From contig NZ_VDUZ01000036.1 in assembly GCF_008039615.1 (NCBI RefSeq), positions 35,700-99,699 of the forward strand: a stretch of DNA of 64,000 nt, written 5' to 3'. Of the stretch, positions 7,110 to 15,354 are shown piece after piece. Source of the stretch: Vineibacter terrae. GTDB taxonomy: Bacteria > Pseudomonadota > Alphaproteobacteria > Reyranellales > Reyranellaceae. The notes under the pieces were generated by a model. That model was not told where the DNA came from and did not search any database. It saw only the letters and a list, made by a program, of their open reading frames with translations. The first letter of the stretch is position 1; the number at the start of each line of letters is the position of its first letter. The position numbers and the translations under genes were made by a program.

Positions 7110-8483
7110 ATGAATGGTTCGCCGGTCAAACGGCGCCTCGCTGCGATCATGTCCATCGATGTCGTGAGCTACTCGGCGATGATGGGCGCGGACGAGGAAG
7201 GCACGCTGCGCCTGCTGCGCACCCATCGCACGGCGGTCGATTCGTCGATTCGCCGCCACGGCGGGCGCATCGCCAATACGGCCGGCGACAGCGTGCTGGC
7301 CGAGTTCACCAGCCCCGTGGAGGCTGTGCGGTGTGCGCTCGACGTCCAGGCCGGCGTCGATGCCCGCAATGCCGGCATGCCGCCCGACCGGCGCATGCTG
7401 CTCCGGGTCGGTGTCCATCTCGATGACGTGATCGTGCAGGACAACGGCGACCTGCTGGGCGAAGGCGTCAACATCGCGGCGCGCCTGCAGTCCGCCGCCG
7501 ACCCCGGCGGGGTTATGGTTTCGGGCGAGGTGGCCGGCCAGGCGCGCGCCAAGCTGCCGGAGTACGGCTTCGAGCGGCTGGGCCTGCCGGTGATGAAGAA
7601 CATCGTGCGCACGGTCGAGGCATTTCGTGTCGTGTCGGGTGCCCGCGCCCGACAGATCGCCCGGGCCGATGTTTCGGCGACGCCGGGGACGCCGCGGGCG
7701 CACGTGGAAGGGAAGAAGTCGGGGCGCGGGCTGGTCATTGCCGCCGCCGTTATCGCCGGGCTGCTCGCGGGCGCTGCCGTGGCCTGGGGCATCTTCGCTA
7801 TCGCCGTGCCGAGCGACAAGCCTAAGGCCGGCCCCGCCGACGCCGACCAGGCGGCCCGCCGCAAGGCAGCTGACGCCGACGCGGCGAGCCGCAAGGCGGC
7901 CGAAGCCGATGCGGCGCGGCAGCAGGCCGCAGCCGCGGAAGCTGCTCGTCGCAAGGAAGAGCAGGAGGCAGCCCAGCGGCGGCATACGCGCGCCAGCCTG
8001 ACACGCAGCTTGGCCTGGGCCGATATCGAATGCTCGCGCTCGCGGATACTGGCCAGCGCGGGCATGAGCTGCGCGGCTTCCGCCGAGTACGACGGCGTCG
8101 ATGGCCGCGGCACGTTCCGGCGCTGGGCCGCGGGCAGCCATGGACCGTCGGCGGCGACCTACGTGGTGCTGGTCGACGCGGTGGACGCAGGCTCCGTCCA
8201 CATGCCGCTCAGGCGCGACGACGAAAGCGAGTTCCTGCTGGAGATCAGCAGCTTCACCCGCAACAATGCCCACGACTGGTCGGCCTTGAACGCGCAGGGC
8301 GACGGCTTCTATGCCACGTTCAAGGCTGCAGATGGCCGCGCCTGCTTTGCCTTCGCAAAGCCCGGCCCGGCCCGGGCCGATGGCCTTGCCTGGGTCATGC
8401 GCGGCTATCATTGTCCTGGCGGCAACGCGGCGCTCTCAACGGACCGGATCGCATCGGTGATCGGTACGTTGAAGGTGCGCTGA
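7110..8483 (+). CDS. Membrane-bound class III adenylate cyclase with C-terminal four-Cys sensor domain
   Basis: 457 residues. Residues 8-180 form a class III nucleotide cyclase domain starting RRLAAIMSIDVVSYSAMM, with metal-binding Asp17 and Asp60 (NTAGDSVL) and GEGVNIAARLQ later in the domain. A transmembrane helix follows (about 208-233), then an Ala/Asp/Arg heptad-like repeat likely to be a coiled coil (about 240-295). The C-terminal 150 residues should lie outside the membrane and contain Cys308, Cys321, Cys412 and Cys435. The same domain ends the kinase encoded immediately downstream. Inferred role: an external signal controls cAMP synthesis. ATG 7110 is preceded by GGGGGAA. Confidence 0.85.
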   Translation: MNGSPVKRRLAAIMSIDVVSYSAMMGADEEGTLRLLRTHRTAVDSSIRRHGGRIANTAGDSVLAEFTSPVEAVRCALDVQAGVDARNAGMPPDRRMLLRVGVHLDDVIVQDNGDLLGEGVNIAARLQSAADPGGVMVSGEVAGQARAKLPEYGFERLGLPVMKNIVRTVEAFRVVSGARARQIARADVSATPGTPRAHVEGKKSGRGLVIAAAVIAGLLAGAAVAWGIFAIAVPSDKPKAGPADADQAARRKAADADAASRKAAEADAARQQAAAAEAARRKEEQEAAQRRHTRASLTRSLAWADIECSRSRILASAGMSCAASAEYDGVDGRGTFRRWAAGSHGPSAATYVVLVDAVDAGSVHMPLRRDDESEFLLEISSFTRNNAHDWSALNAQGDGFYATFKAADGRACFAFAKPGPARADGLAWVMRGYHCPGGNAALSTDRIASVIGTLKVR

Positions 8484-8500
8484 GCCGCGGGGAGCGAGGT

Positions 8501-10333
8501 GTGAGCGCCGGGCACAGCGACAGCGCCGGCGCGCCGCCGCGATGGCACGCGTCAGCGGCGCCGGCCGGCCCGCCGCCGTTCGCGCAGACGGCGGGCGTGT
8601 TCCCGGCGATGACGCCGCTGCAGCCGGGTGTCGTGCTCAACAATACGCACCGCATCGACCAGATGCTGGGCCGCGGCGGCATGGGCGAGGTCTATCGCGG
8701 CACGAACGTGCACACCGGCGATCAGGTCGCGATCAAGGTCATCCGCCCTGAGCTGGTCGACGATGCCAACATGCGGGACCTGTTCCTGCGCGAGGCCATG
8801 GCCTTGCGCAAGATCCGCCATCCCGCCGTCGTCTCCTACGAGGGGGCCAGCGCCGATTCCGCCGGACGGCTCTATCTGGTGATGGACTTTGTCGCAGGGC
8901 CGTCGCTGGCGCAGCTCGTGGCGCGCCAGCCGCTGAGCCCGGCACAGGTGCGGGCGCTGCGGCGGCGCGTGGCCGAAGGCTTGCAGGCAGCCCATGACCA
9001 GAACGTGGTCCATCGCGACCTGTCGCCGGACAACATCATCCTGCGCGACGGCGATCTGAGCCAGGCCACGATCATCGATTTCGGCATCGCGCGACGCACC
9101 GACATCGGCAAGACCAGCGTCATCGGCCAGAGCTTCGCCGGCAAGATCGAATACGCGGCGCCCGAGCAGTTCGGCATGTTCACGGGCAAGGCGGACGCCC
9201 GCTCGGACGTCTACACGCTCGGCTTGGTCCTGGTGGCCTGCAGCCTGGGCCGTCCGCTCGACATGGGCACCTCCGCGATGGCGGCGATCGAGGCCCGCAT
9301 GAAGGTGCCCGACCTGTCGCAGGTGTCGCCGGAGCTGCGACCCAGCCTGGCCCGCATGCTCGAGCCCGATCCGGCCCGGCGGCCGCAGTCGATGCGCGAC
9401 GTGCTGGCGCTGGATGCCCTCGATGCCGCTGCCGGTGGCCGGCACCGCCGGCGCGGGCCCGGCCTGGCGGTGCTGGTCGGCGGATTGGCGCTGGCGGTTA
9501 TGGTCGGAGCGGCTTTTGTCTTCGCCGATCCGGTGGCGATGGTGCGATCCCTGTTCGCGTCGGACACCCGTGCCGGGGAGGGCCAAGCTTGGCGGGCTGC
9601 CATGCAGGCCGATACGGAGACGGCCTATCGCGCTTTCCTGGAGCGCTATCCCGACGGCCAGCATGCTGCTGAGGCGCGCCAGCGGCTGGCCGCCGCCGAG
9701 CGGGTCGCCGCCGGCCGGCAGGAAGAGGACGAGCTCTGGCGTCGCGCCCAGGCGGCGACCACGGTCGCGCCCGTGCGAGACTACCTGCAGCGCTATCCCT
9801 CGGGGCGCTACGCCGAGGCGGCACGGCGCAAGCTCGCGGACCTCCAGAAGCCGGACGCGGGTCCGCCGGCTGCGATGACGTGGTCGTCTGTGCCTTGCGC
9901 GTCGATACCGCTGTGGGTGCCGGCGGGCTTCACGTGCCAAGTCTCCGGCGACCATACGCTGCCCGGTTCGGCAGGGCGCTACCGCAGCTACATGGCCGAC
10001 ACGGCTGCCGGTGGCTGGCAGACGCAGATCTGGATGAGCCAGGCGCTGGGCGAGCAAGGGGTGGTGGTCACGGCACCGGCCGACCGTGCCTTGCCCCAGC
10101 TCAACGCCACGACGCGCGCCGGCACCGACTGGTCGACGGTCCTCACCTATGGCGGTGCCGAGTTCATGACCTTCCGCAACGGTACCGCCAGCTGCGTGGC
10201 ATTCCGCAAGCCGGGCACGCGACGGGGGCAGGACTACGTCGAGATGTTTGCCGCCATGCAGTGCGCGCCGCCGGGGCAGCCGCTGTATCCCAATGACATC
10301 CGGACGACCATCGACGGCGTGCGTCTGAAATAG
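8501..10333 (+). CDS. Transmembrane Ser/Thr protein kinase (Hanks type) with the same C-terminal four-Cys domain
   Basis: 610 residues from GTG 8501, preceded by GGGGAG; the cyclase stop is 17 bases upstream, so the two are probably cotranscribed. Kinase motifs are complete: glycine loop [11 protein letters not shown] from Gly57, Lys79 (AIKVIR), HRDLSPDN at 171-178, Asp193 of DFG, and APEQF. A transmembrane helix follows (about 318-341). Two repeats of about 35 residues then resemble each other ([15 protein letters not shown] and [14 protein letters not shown]). The last 150 residues carry Cys466, Cys479, Cys565 and Cys588, matching the cyclase domain in spacing. Confidence 0.88.
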   Translation: MSAGHSDSAGAPPRWHASAAPAGPPPFAQTAGVFPAMTPLQPGVVLNNTHRIDQMLGRGGMGEVYRGTNVHTGDQVAIKVIRPELVDDANMRDLFLREAMALRKIRHPAVVSYEGASADSAGRLYLVMDFVAGPSLAQLVARQPLSPAQVRALRRRVAEGLQAAHDQNVVHRDLSPDNIILRDGDLSQATIIDFGIARRTDIGKTSVIGQSFAGKIEYAAPEQFGMFTGKADARSDVYTLGLVLVACSLGRPLDMGTSAMAAIEARMKVPDLSQVSPELRPSLARMLEPDPARRPQSMRDVLALDALDAAAGGRHRRRGPGLAVLVGGLALAVMVGAAFVFADPVAMVRSLFASDTRAGEGQAWRAAMQADTETAYRAFLERYPDGQHAAEARQRLAAAERVAAGRQEEDELWRRAQAATTVAPVRDYLQRYPSGRYAEAARRKLADLQKPDAGPPAAMTWSSVPCASIPLWVPAGFTCQVSGDHTLPGSAGRYRSYMADTAAGGWQTQIWMSQALGEQGVVVTAPADRALPQLNATTRAGTDWSTVLTYGGAEFMTFRNGTASCVAFRKPGTRRGQDYVEMFAAMQCAPPGQPLYPNDIRTTIDGVRLK

Positions 10334-10710
10334 GGCGCCAGAGGGTGATTGCACCGTTGCGTGAAAACAACAAGAGCCATGCAACGATGCCTTTGCCTGC
10401 CCTGCCGAAGCATGGTATGTCAGCCTGTCTGTCCGATGTTATGCCTCTCGTGGTTGTACCCTGATACTGCCGTTCGCTGAACCTGCGGATTTGCTTCGTG
10501 GGCGCTTGAGCGTGTGACCGGACGACGGAGTCGGACGAGACAGGGTGACGATAGTCCAGTCGTTGGGATCGAAAAACAAGCAGGAGCATGCATCAATTCG
10601 CGCGACGCAGGCGCACGATTCACGGATGGCTTACGGGGGAGGGGAAGTGTTGCGGGATTCGCGACGGCGGCATCGATGCAGCCATCGACTCGCGTTCTAG
10701 TTGTCGAGTG
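10334..10710. other. Intergenic region, no gene recognised
   Basis: 377 bases between the kinase and the MFS transporter. The composition is visibly less GC-rich than the flanks. Small frames exist but none has a ribosome site or family resemblance, and no clear hairpin terminator or RNA gene was seen. It probably contains the transporter promoter. Confidence 0.4.
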
Positions 10711-11910
10711 ATGGACCAACGTCTCCTGATTGCCGCCATCTGCGTTGCCCAGACACTGTCGATGCTGGGCGCCAATGGCTATACGACCTTATTGCCTTTG
10801 TTCCGCAGCGAATGGCAGCTGACCAACGCCCAGGCCGGCTGGATCGCCGGGAGCCAGTATTTCGGATTCATGCTGGCGGTGCCGGTCCTGTCGGCGCTGA
10901 CGGACCGGTTCGATCCGCGCCGGGTGGTGCTCGCCGGGTCGGCGCTGGTCGTGGTCACCTCCTATGCCTTCGCGTACTGGGCCGAGGGCTTCACCAGCGC
11001 CTTGCTCATCCGCGGCTTCTACGGCGCCGGCTTCGCTGCCACCTACATGCCGGGTCTGCGGGCCCTGGTCGAGGCGATCGACGATCCCAAGCTCAAGGCA
11101 CGGGCCACGACCTGGTACCTTGTGTCGTTCAGCACCGGGGTCGCGCTGTCGATTCTCGTCGCCGGGCAGATCGCGCCGGTCTTCGGCTGGCGCCTGGCGT
11201 TCGGCTTCGTGGCCGCGATGGCGGCGCTCGCCTTCGCAATGAATTTCCTGTTCGTGCCCGGCCGGCGCAAGCCGCCGATTGTGGTTCCGACGCTGCGCGA
11301 CCTGTTCGATTACCGGCCGGTCCTGCGGCACAAGCCGGCGATGGCCTATATCATCGGCCAGTGCGGCCACACCTGGGAGGCCCTGGCGCTGGTGTCGTGG
11401 ATGGTGGCCTACCTTGCCTATATCGCCGAGAGCGGTAGCGGTGCATCGGCGTGGCTGAAGCCCACCGACGTGGCCACACTGGCCGCGTTCGCGGCGATTC
11501 CGGCATCGCTGCTGGGCGGCGAGCTGGCGGCGCGGATCGGCCGCCGCCGGCTGGTGCTGATCGGCATGGCGATCTCGTGCCTGGGGACGTTGTGCCTGCC
11601 CTGGGTCGGTGGCGGCCTGGGCTACAACGCGGTCGCGGTGTTTCTCGTCGTGCTGATGGGGTTGGCCTATATCGATTCCCCGGCGATGACGGCGAGCCTG
11701 GTCGCCAACGCGCCCGAGGGCCGTGCCGGTGCCGCCATGGGGCTGCATACGTCCCTGGGGTTCGCTGGCGGCTTTCTCGGCCCCTGGATCGTGGGGGTCA
11801 TGCTTGACGCGGTCGGCCATCAATCGACCCAGCATTGGGCGCTGGCTTTTGCCACCGTCGCGGTGGCCGGCATGATGGGCTGGCTGCCGGTGCTGCGCTG
11901 GGGCCGCTGA
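10711..11910 (+). CDS. MFS transporter
   Basis: 399 residues from ATG 10711, where the hydrophobic N-terminus MDQRLLIAAICVAQTLSM begins; an upstream in-frame extension is polar and unlikely. Twelve hydrophobic segments are visible. The MFS signature between TM2 and TM3 reads SALTDRFDPRRVVLAGS, and the second-half equivalent is GELAARIGRRRLVLIG. Major facilitator proteins move small solutes with proton coupling; the substrate is not evident. The next gene, a secreted hydrolase, starts six bases downstream, suggesting shared transcription. Confidence 0.85.
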   Translation: MDQRLLIAAICVAQTLSMLGANGYTTLLPLFRSEWQLTNAQAGWIAGSQYFGFMLAVPVLSALTDRFDPRRVVLAGSALVVVTSYAFAYWAEGFTSALLIRGFYGAGFAATYMPGLRALVEAIDDPKLKARATTWYLVSFSTGVALSILVAGQIAPVFGWRLAFGFVAAMAALAFAMNFLFVPGRRKPPIVVPTLRDLFDYRPVLRHKPAMAYIIGQCGHTWEALALVSWMVAYLAYIAESGSGASAWLKPTDVATLAAFAAIPASLLGGELAARIGRRRLVLIGMAISCLGTLCLPWVGGGLGYNAVAVFLVVLMGLAYIDSPAMTASLVANAPEGRAGAAMGLHTSLGFAGGFLGPWIVGVMLDAVGHQSTQHWALAFATVAVAGMMGWLPVLRWGR

Positions 11911-11916
11911 GCCCGC

Positions 11917-12762
11917 ATGAGCGGCGCGGCACGATCGCTGCTCCACCTGCTTGTCGCGCTGCTCCTTGGGCTTGGCGGGACGGCGGCGCAGGCGCAGCAG
12001 GCCGTCCGCCTGCCCAGCGCCGACGGCAAGCCGCCGACCGCATTGGCGGCGACGCTGTTCAAGCCGGCATCGGTGCAAGGTCGGGCCCCGGCGGTGGCGT
12101 TGTTCCATGGCTGCGGCGGCGTCGGCATGAATGTCACCCGCATGGCGCAACGCCTGGCCGGTCAGGGTATCGCGGCGCTGGTCGTCGACAGCTTCGGCCC
12201 ACGGCGCATCACCGACGCCTGCACCCGCAACTGGCCCACGGTCGCCCAGGCTGCTGACCGCACCCGCGATATCGACACCGCGGTCGCCTGGCTGAGGACG
12301 CAGCCATTCGTCGCCGCCGATCGCATCGCGGTAATGGGCTATTCCTATGGCGGCGGTGTCGTGCTGATGCGCTCGCTGCGGCGCGAGCTGGCCGTGCGTG
12401 CCGTGATCGCGGTCTACCCGGATTGCGCGCTGCCCGATAGCGACGCGGCGGCATTGGTGGCGCGGCAGCCTACCTTCCTGGCCCTGGCCGAGAAGGATGA
12501 CTGGACGCCCGTGCGCCAGTGCGAGGCGATGCTGTCGCGCCTCGGCCCGAGCCGCGACCAGGCGGAAAGCCGCATCTACGCCGGAGCCTATCACAGCTTC
12601 GACGCCGTCGGCCTGCGGCTGACCTGGCTGGCGGCGGCCGGCAACCGCAGCAAGCCGAACGATTGTTGCGGCGCCCACTACGGCTACGATGCATCGGCCT
12701 ATGCGCTGTTCCTCAAGGACCTCGATGCATTCATCGCCCGCCATCTCAGGAACAGCCCCTGA
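11917..12762 (+). CDS. Secreted dienelactone hydrolase-family protein
   Basis: 281 residues with a signal peptide (hydrophobic LLHLLVALLLGLGG, cleavage near TAAQAQ). The rest is an alpha/beta hydrolase of the dienelactone hydrolase family: ALFHGCGGVG as oxyanion-loop region, nucleophile Ser143 in GYSYGGG, a candidate acid in AEKDDWTP, and catalytic His in AYHSFD. Serine replaces the Cys nucleophile of classic dienelactone hydrolase, as in many secreted relatives. Extra cysteines (CCGAH) near the C-terminus may be disulfide bonded. It may hydrolyse an ester outside the cytoplasm, possibly related to the upstream transporter; the substrate is unknown. Confidence 0.85.
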   Translation: MSGAARSLLHLLVALLLGLGGTAAQAQQAVRLPSADGKPPTALAATLFKPASVQGRAPAVALFHGCGGVGMNVTRMAQRLAGQGIAALVVDSFGPRRITDACTRNWPTVAQAADRTRDIDTAVAWLRTQPFVAADRIAVMGYSYGGGVVLMRSLRRELAVRAVIAVYPDCALPDSDAAALVARQPTFLALAEKDDWTPVRQCEAMLSRLGPSRDQAESRIYAGAYHSFDAVGLRLTWLAAAGNRSKPNDCCGAHYGYDASAYALFLKDLDAFIARHLRNSP

Positions 12763-12786
12763 TCGGACGTGTCTTCGGCGTGAAGG

Positions 12787-13839
12787 CTACCCCCGGCTGC
12801 GCGCCCGCGGGTGCGCCGTGCGGTAGATGGCCGCCAGCCGCGCCGCGTCGACGTCGGTGTAGCGTTGCGTGGTCGACAGCGATGCGTGCCCCAGCAGTTC
12901 CTGGATCGTGCGCAGGTCGCCGCCGGCGCCGAGCAGGTGCGTGGCGAAGGAGTGGCGCAGGGCGTGCGGCGTGGTGCTTTCGGGCAGGCCGAGCTGCAGC
13001 CGCAGGCGGCGCACCGCGCGCTGCACGACGCCGGGGTCGAGCGACGCGCCGCGCGCGCCGATGAAGAAGCGGTCATGCGGCGCGGCGGCGGCCATGAACG
13101 GGCAGGTGGCCCGATAGGCGGCCAGCGCGGTGGTCACGGCGGGCAGCAGGGGCACGATGCGCTGCTTGCCGCCTTTGCCGGTGATCGCTATCGCGGTCGC
13201 CCGCGAGCGCAGCAGCCCCTCCACCGTCCGTTTGTCCAGCGACAACGCCTCGGCGATGCGCAGGCCGGCGCCGTAGAGCAAGGTCAGGATCGCAGTGTCG
13301 CGCCGGGCGATCCATTCTATTGCCGCATCGGCATCGACCTCAGCCAGAAGGTCGCGGGTGTCGCCGATCGACAGCGCCTTGGGCACCGACTTCGGCAGCT
13401 TTGGCGTGCGCACCAGTGTGATGGCGGCATTCACGGCCAGGCCGCGCCGGTCGAGGAAGCGGAAGAAGCTGCGCACCGACGACAGGGCCCGTGCCGTCGA
13501 CGTGCGGGCGAGTTTGTCGCGTGCTCGCCGCGCCAGCCAGGCACGGAAATCGGTCTGGCGCAGGCCGGCCAGGGCGTCGAGATCGGGTGGCCCGCCGCGG
13601 TGTCCTGCGACGAAGGCGATGAAGTCGTGCATGTCGCGCCGATAGGCGGCCACCGTCTTGTCGCCGGCGCGCCGCTCCGCCCCCATCCATTCGATCCAGG
13701 ACACCATGGCGGCGGCGACGTCGTCGCCTGCCGCCAGCGGCGGCGGCAGGGCTGGGGCAAGCTGCTTCTCGCCGCGCAAGCGCGTCGCTGCCGCTCGTGG
13801 CGGGGATGAGGGGCTTCGCGATCTCGATATCGAAACCAT
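12787..13839 (-). CDS. xerC: Site-specific tyrosine recombinase XerC
   Basis: 350 residues from ATG 13839; the N-terminal 45 residues are Ser/Pro/Ala-rich and atypical, so a later start is possible. The core-binding domain (about 45-130) contains KTVAAYRRDMHDFIAF. The catalytic domain shows the Arg in GAGLRIAEALSL, Lys in ITGKGGKQR, HxxR in PHALRHSFATH, His in LLGHASL and the nucleophile Tyr327 in TQRYTDVD. XerC with XerD resolves chromosome dimers at dif. Its place at the end of a fsa-DUF484-xerC unit is the usual alphaproteobacterial context and argues for the housekeeping enzyme rather than an integrase. Confidence 0.92.
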   Translation of the reverse strand: MVSISRSRSPSSPPRAAATRLRGEKQLAPALPPPLAAGDDVAAAMVSWIEWMGAERRAGDKTVAAYRRDMHDFIAFVAGHRGGPPDLDALAGLRQTDFRAWLARRARDKLARTSTARALSSVRSFFRFLDRRGLAVNAAITLVRTPKLPKSVPKALSIGDTRDLLAEVDADAAIEWIARRDTAILTLLYGAGLRIAEALSLDKRTVEGLLRSRATAIAITGKGGKQRIVPLLPAVTTALAAYRATCPFMAAAAPHDRFFIGARGASLDPGVVQRAVRRLRLQLGLPESTTPHALRHSFATHLLGAGGDLRTIQELLGHASLSTTQRYTDVDAARLAAIYRTAHPRARSRG

Positions 13840-13901
13840 CGCTGCCAACAGACCTCGAACGATCCGGCGCTGCTGCGCTCAACGCGGAGACGACAAGCGC
13901 G

Positions 13902-14615
13902 TCACTCCGGCAGGTCGAGCCAGGCGCGGATCGTGTTCTCCAGCACGCGGGTGAGGAAGAACAGCAGCTCGGTCGACTGGTTGGGGCCGAAGGTGCTGCC
14001 CTGGCGCGAGCCGAAGGCGATCACCCCGTCGGGCGAGCCGCTGGAGACGCGCAGGCGCACCAGCACATCGGATCGCACATGGCGCGCCACCGGCCCGAAG
14101 AACGCCTCCTCGCCGATGATGTCGCCGCGCAGCCGGGCGCTCTCGCCCGGTCCCAAAGCGGCGTCGATGGCGCCGGGTGCCAGGACGTAGACGCCGCGCA
14201 CCGGCACGCGCCGCGGCGCATCCTCGGTGCCTTCGATGGCCAGCGCGATGAAATCGACATCCAGCAGGCCGGGCAGCTCATGCGTGACCGTGTGGATCAG
14301 CTTCTCGAAGCTGGTTGCCTGGATGACGCTCAGCACCGCGACATGGACGCGGTTCTGCGTGATCTGGTTGGCGCGCCCGGCGCTGATCAGCTCCTGCTGA
14401 ACGGCGCGCAGCTTGTCGATATTGGCGCGCAGGCGCTTGACCATGGCCGCCTGCATGTCGACGACGCCGGCGCCGCTCTGCCGTGGTGGGATCTGCAGCG
14501 TGTCGAGCACCGCGGGGTGCTGCGCCAGGAAGTCGGGATGCGCCTTCAGGTAGGCTGCGACATCGTCGGCCGACAGCGCGGGCGTGCCGTCATCGCTGGT
14601 GTCGGTGTCGGCCAC
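13902..14615 (-). CDS. DUF484 family protein
   Basis: 237 residues, GTG start. DUF484 proteins have an N-terminal helical region ([20 protein letters not shown], the family hallmark) and a C-terminal GAF-like domain (here about 95-230, including [20 protein letters not shown]). They commonly neighbour xerC, as in Escherichia coli where the homologue is yigA. The function is undefined. The gene lies 19 bases downstream of fsa and 62 bases upstream of xerC. Confidence 0.88.
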   Translation of the reverse strand: MADTDTSDDGTPALSADDVAAYLKAHPDFLAQHPAVLDTLQIPPRQSGAGVVDMQAAMVKRLRANIDKLRAVQQELISAGRANQITQNRVHVAVLSVIQATSFEKLIHTVTHELPGLLDVDFIALAIEGTEDAPRRVPVRGVYVLAPGAIDAALGPGESARLRGDIIGEEAFFGPVARHVRSDVLVRLRVSSGSPDGVIAFGSRQGSTFGPNQSTELLFFLTRVLENTIRAWLDLPE

Positions 14616-14634
14616 GTGCGTGCCCGCGCTGCGA

Positions 14635-15303
14635 TCAGAGGATCGACTGGCCGGTCTTGGCCCAGTCGTCCAGGAAGGCCTTCAGGCCATTGTCCGTCAG
14701 CGGGTGCTTGAAGAGCTGCTTGAGGATGTTGGGCGGCAGGGTCGCGACGTGGGCGCCGAGCTTGGCCGCGGCCACGACATGCTGGGGATGGCGCACCGAC
14801 GCCACCAGCACCTCGGTGCGGAACGATGCGTACTGGCGGTAGATCTGCACCACATCGGCGATCAGGGCCATGCCGTCCTCGCCGATGTCGTCGAGCCGGC
14901 CGACGAAGGGCGAGACGAACGTGGCGCCAGCCTTGGCGGCGAGGATGGCCTGCGCCGCCGAGAAGCACAGCGTGACATTGACCATGATGCCTTCGGACGA
15001 CAGCGCCTTGCAGCAGCGCAGGCCATCGGGCGTCAGCGGCACCTTGACGGCGATGTTGTCCTTGGCGTGCTTGCCCAGGGCGTGCAGCTTCTTGCCTTCC
15101 TTGAGCATGGTCTCGAAATCAGTCGCGGTGACCTCGGCGCTCACCGGGCCGGGCACCAGTTCGGCGATCTCGCGGATCACATCGAGCATCGGCCGACCGG
15201 ATTTCGCGATCAGCGATGGGTTGGTCGTGACGCCGTCGAGCAATCCGCTGGCTGCCAAGGTGCGGATTTCCGCAACGTCCGCCGTGTCGACGAAAAATTT
15301 CAT
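14635..15303 (-). CDS. fsa: Fructose-6-phosphate aldolase / small transaldolase (TalC type)
   Basis: 222 residues, the length of the short single-barrel transaldolase group. The N-terminus [14 protein letters not shown] and [13 protein letters not shown] are diagnostic; the Schiff-base lysine is in [12 protein letters not shown]. These enzymes either cleave fructose-6-phosphate or act as transaldolase, and the sequence alone does not decide between them. The ATG at 15303 fits the conserved start; a longer reading upstream would overlap the divergent priA start region. First gene of a minus-strand unit with the DUF484 gene and xerC. Confidence 0.9.
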   Translation of the reverse strand: MKFFVDTADVAEIRTLAASGLLDGVTTNPSLIAKSGRPMLDVIREIAELVPGPVSAEVTATDFETMLKEGKKLHALGKHAKDNIAVKVPLTPDGLRCCKALSSEGIMVNVTLCFSAAQAILAAKAGATFVSPFVGRLDDIGEDGMALIADVVQIYRQYASFRTEVLVASVRHPQHVVAAAKLGAHVATLPPNILKQLFKHPLTDNGLKAFLDDWAKTGQSIL

Positions 15304-15354
15304 GTGCGGCCCTCGCCGTTCCCCACGCGTGCGCCGCCCGATATGTTGCCGTGG

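Noticed and set aside
6204..8411. 735-codon minus-strand frame spanning the SDR and the cyclase
   Set aside because: Overlaps two clear genes and has shadow composition throughout.
8030..8500. N-terminal extension of the kinase frame
   Set aside because: It overlaps the end of the cyclase in another frame and has no domain; GTG 8501 has a proper ribosome site.
10334..10710. Possible small RNA or short gene before the MFS transporter
   Set aside because: No hairpin terminator, promoter pair or conserved frame could be identified by eye.
10789..12744. 651-codon frame antisense to the MFS transporter and hydrolase
   Set aside because: Shadow composition and full overlap with two well-supported genes.
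14584..15354. 257-codon upstream extension of priA
   Set aside because: It runs antisense through fsa; PriA homology begins only after about 15355.
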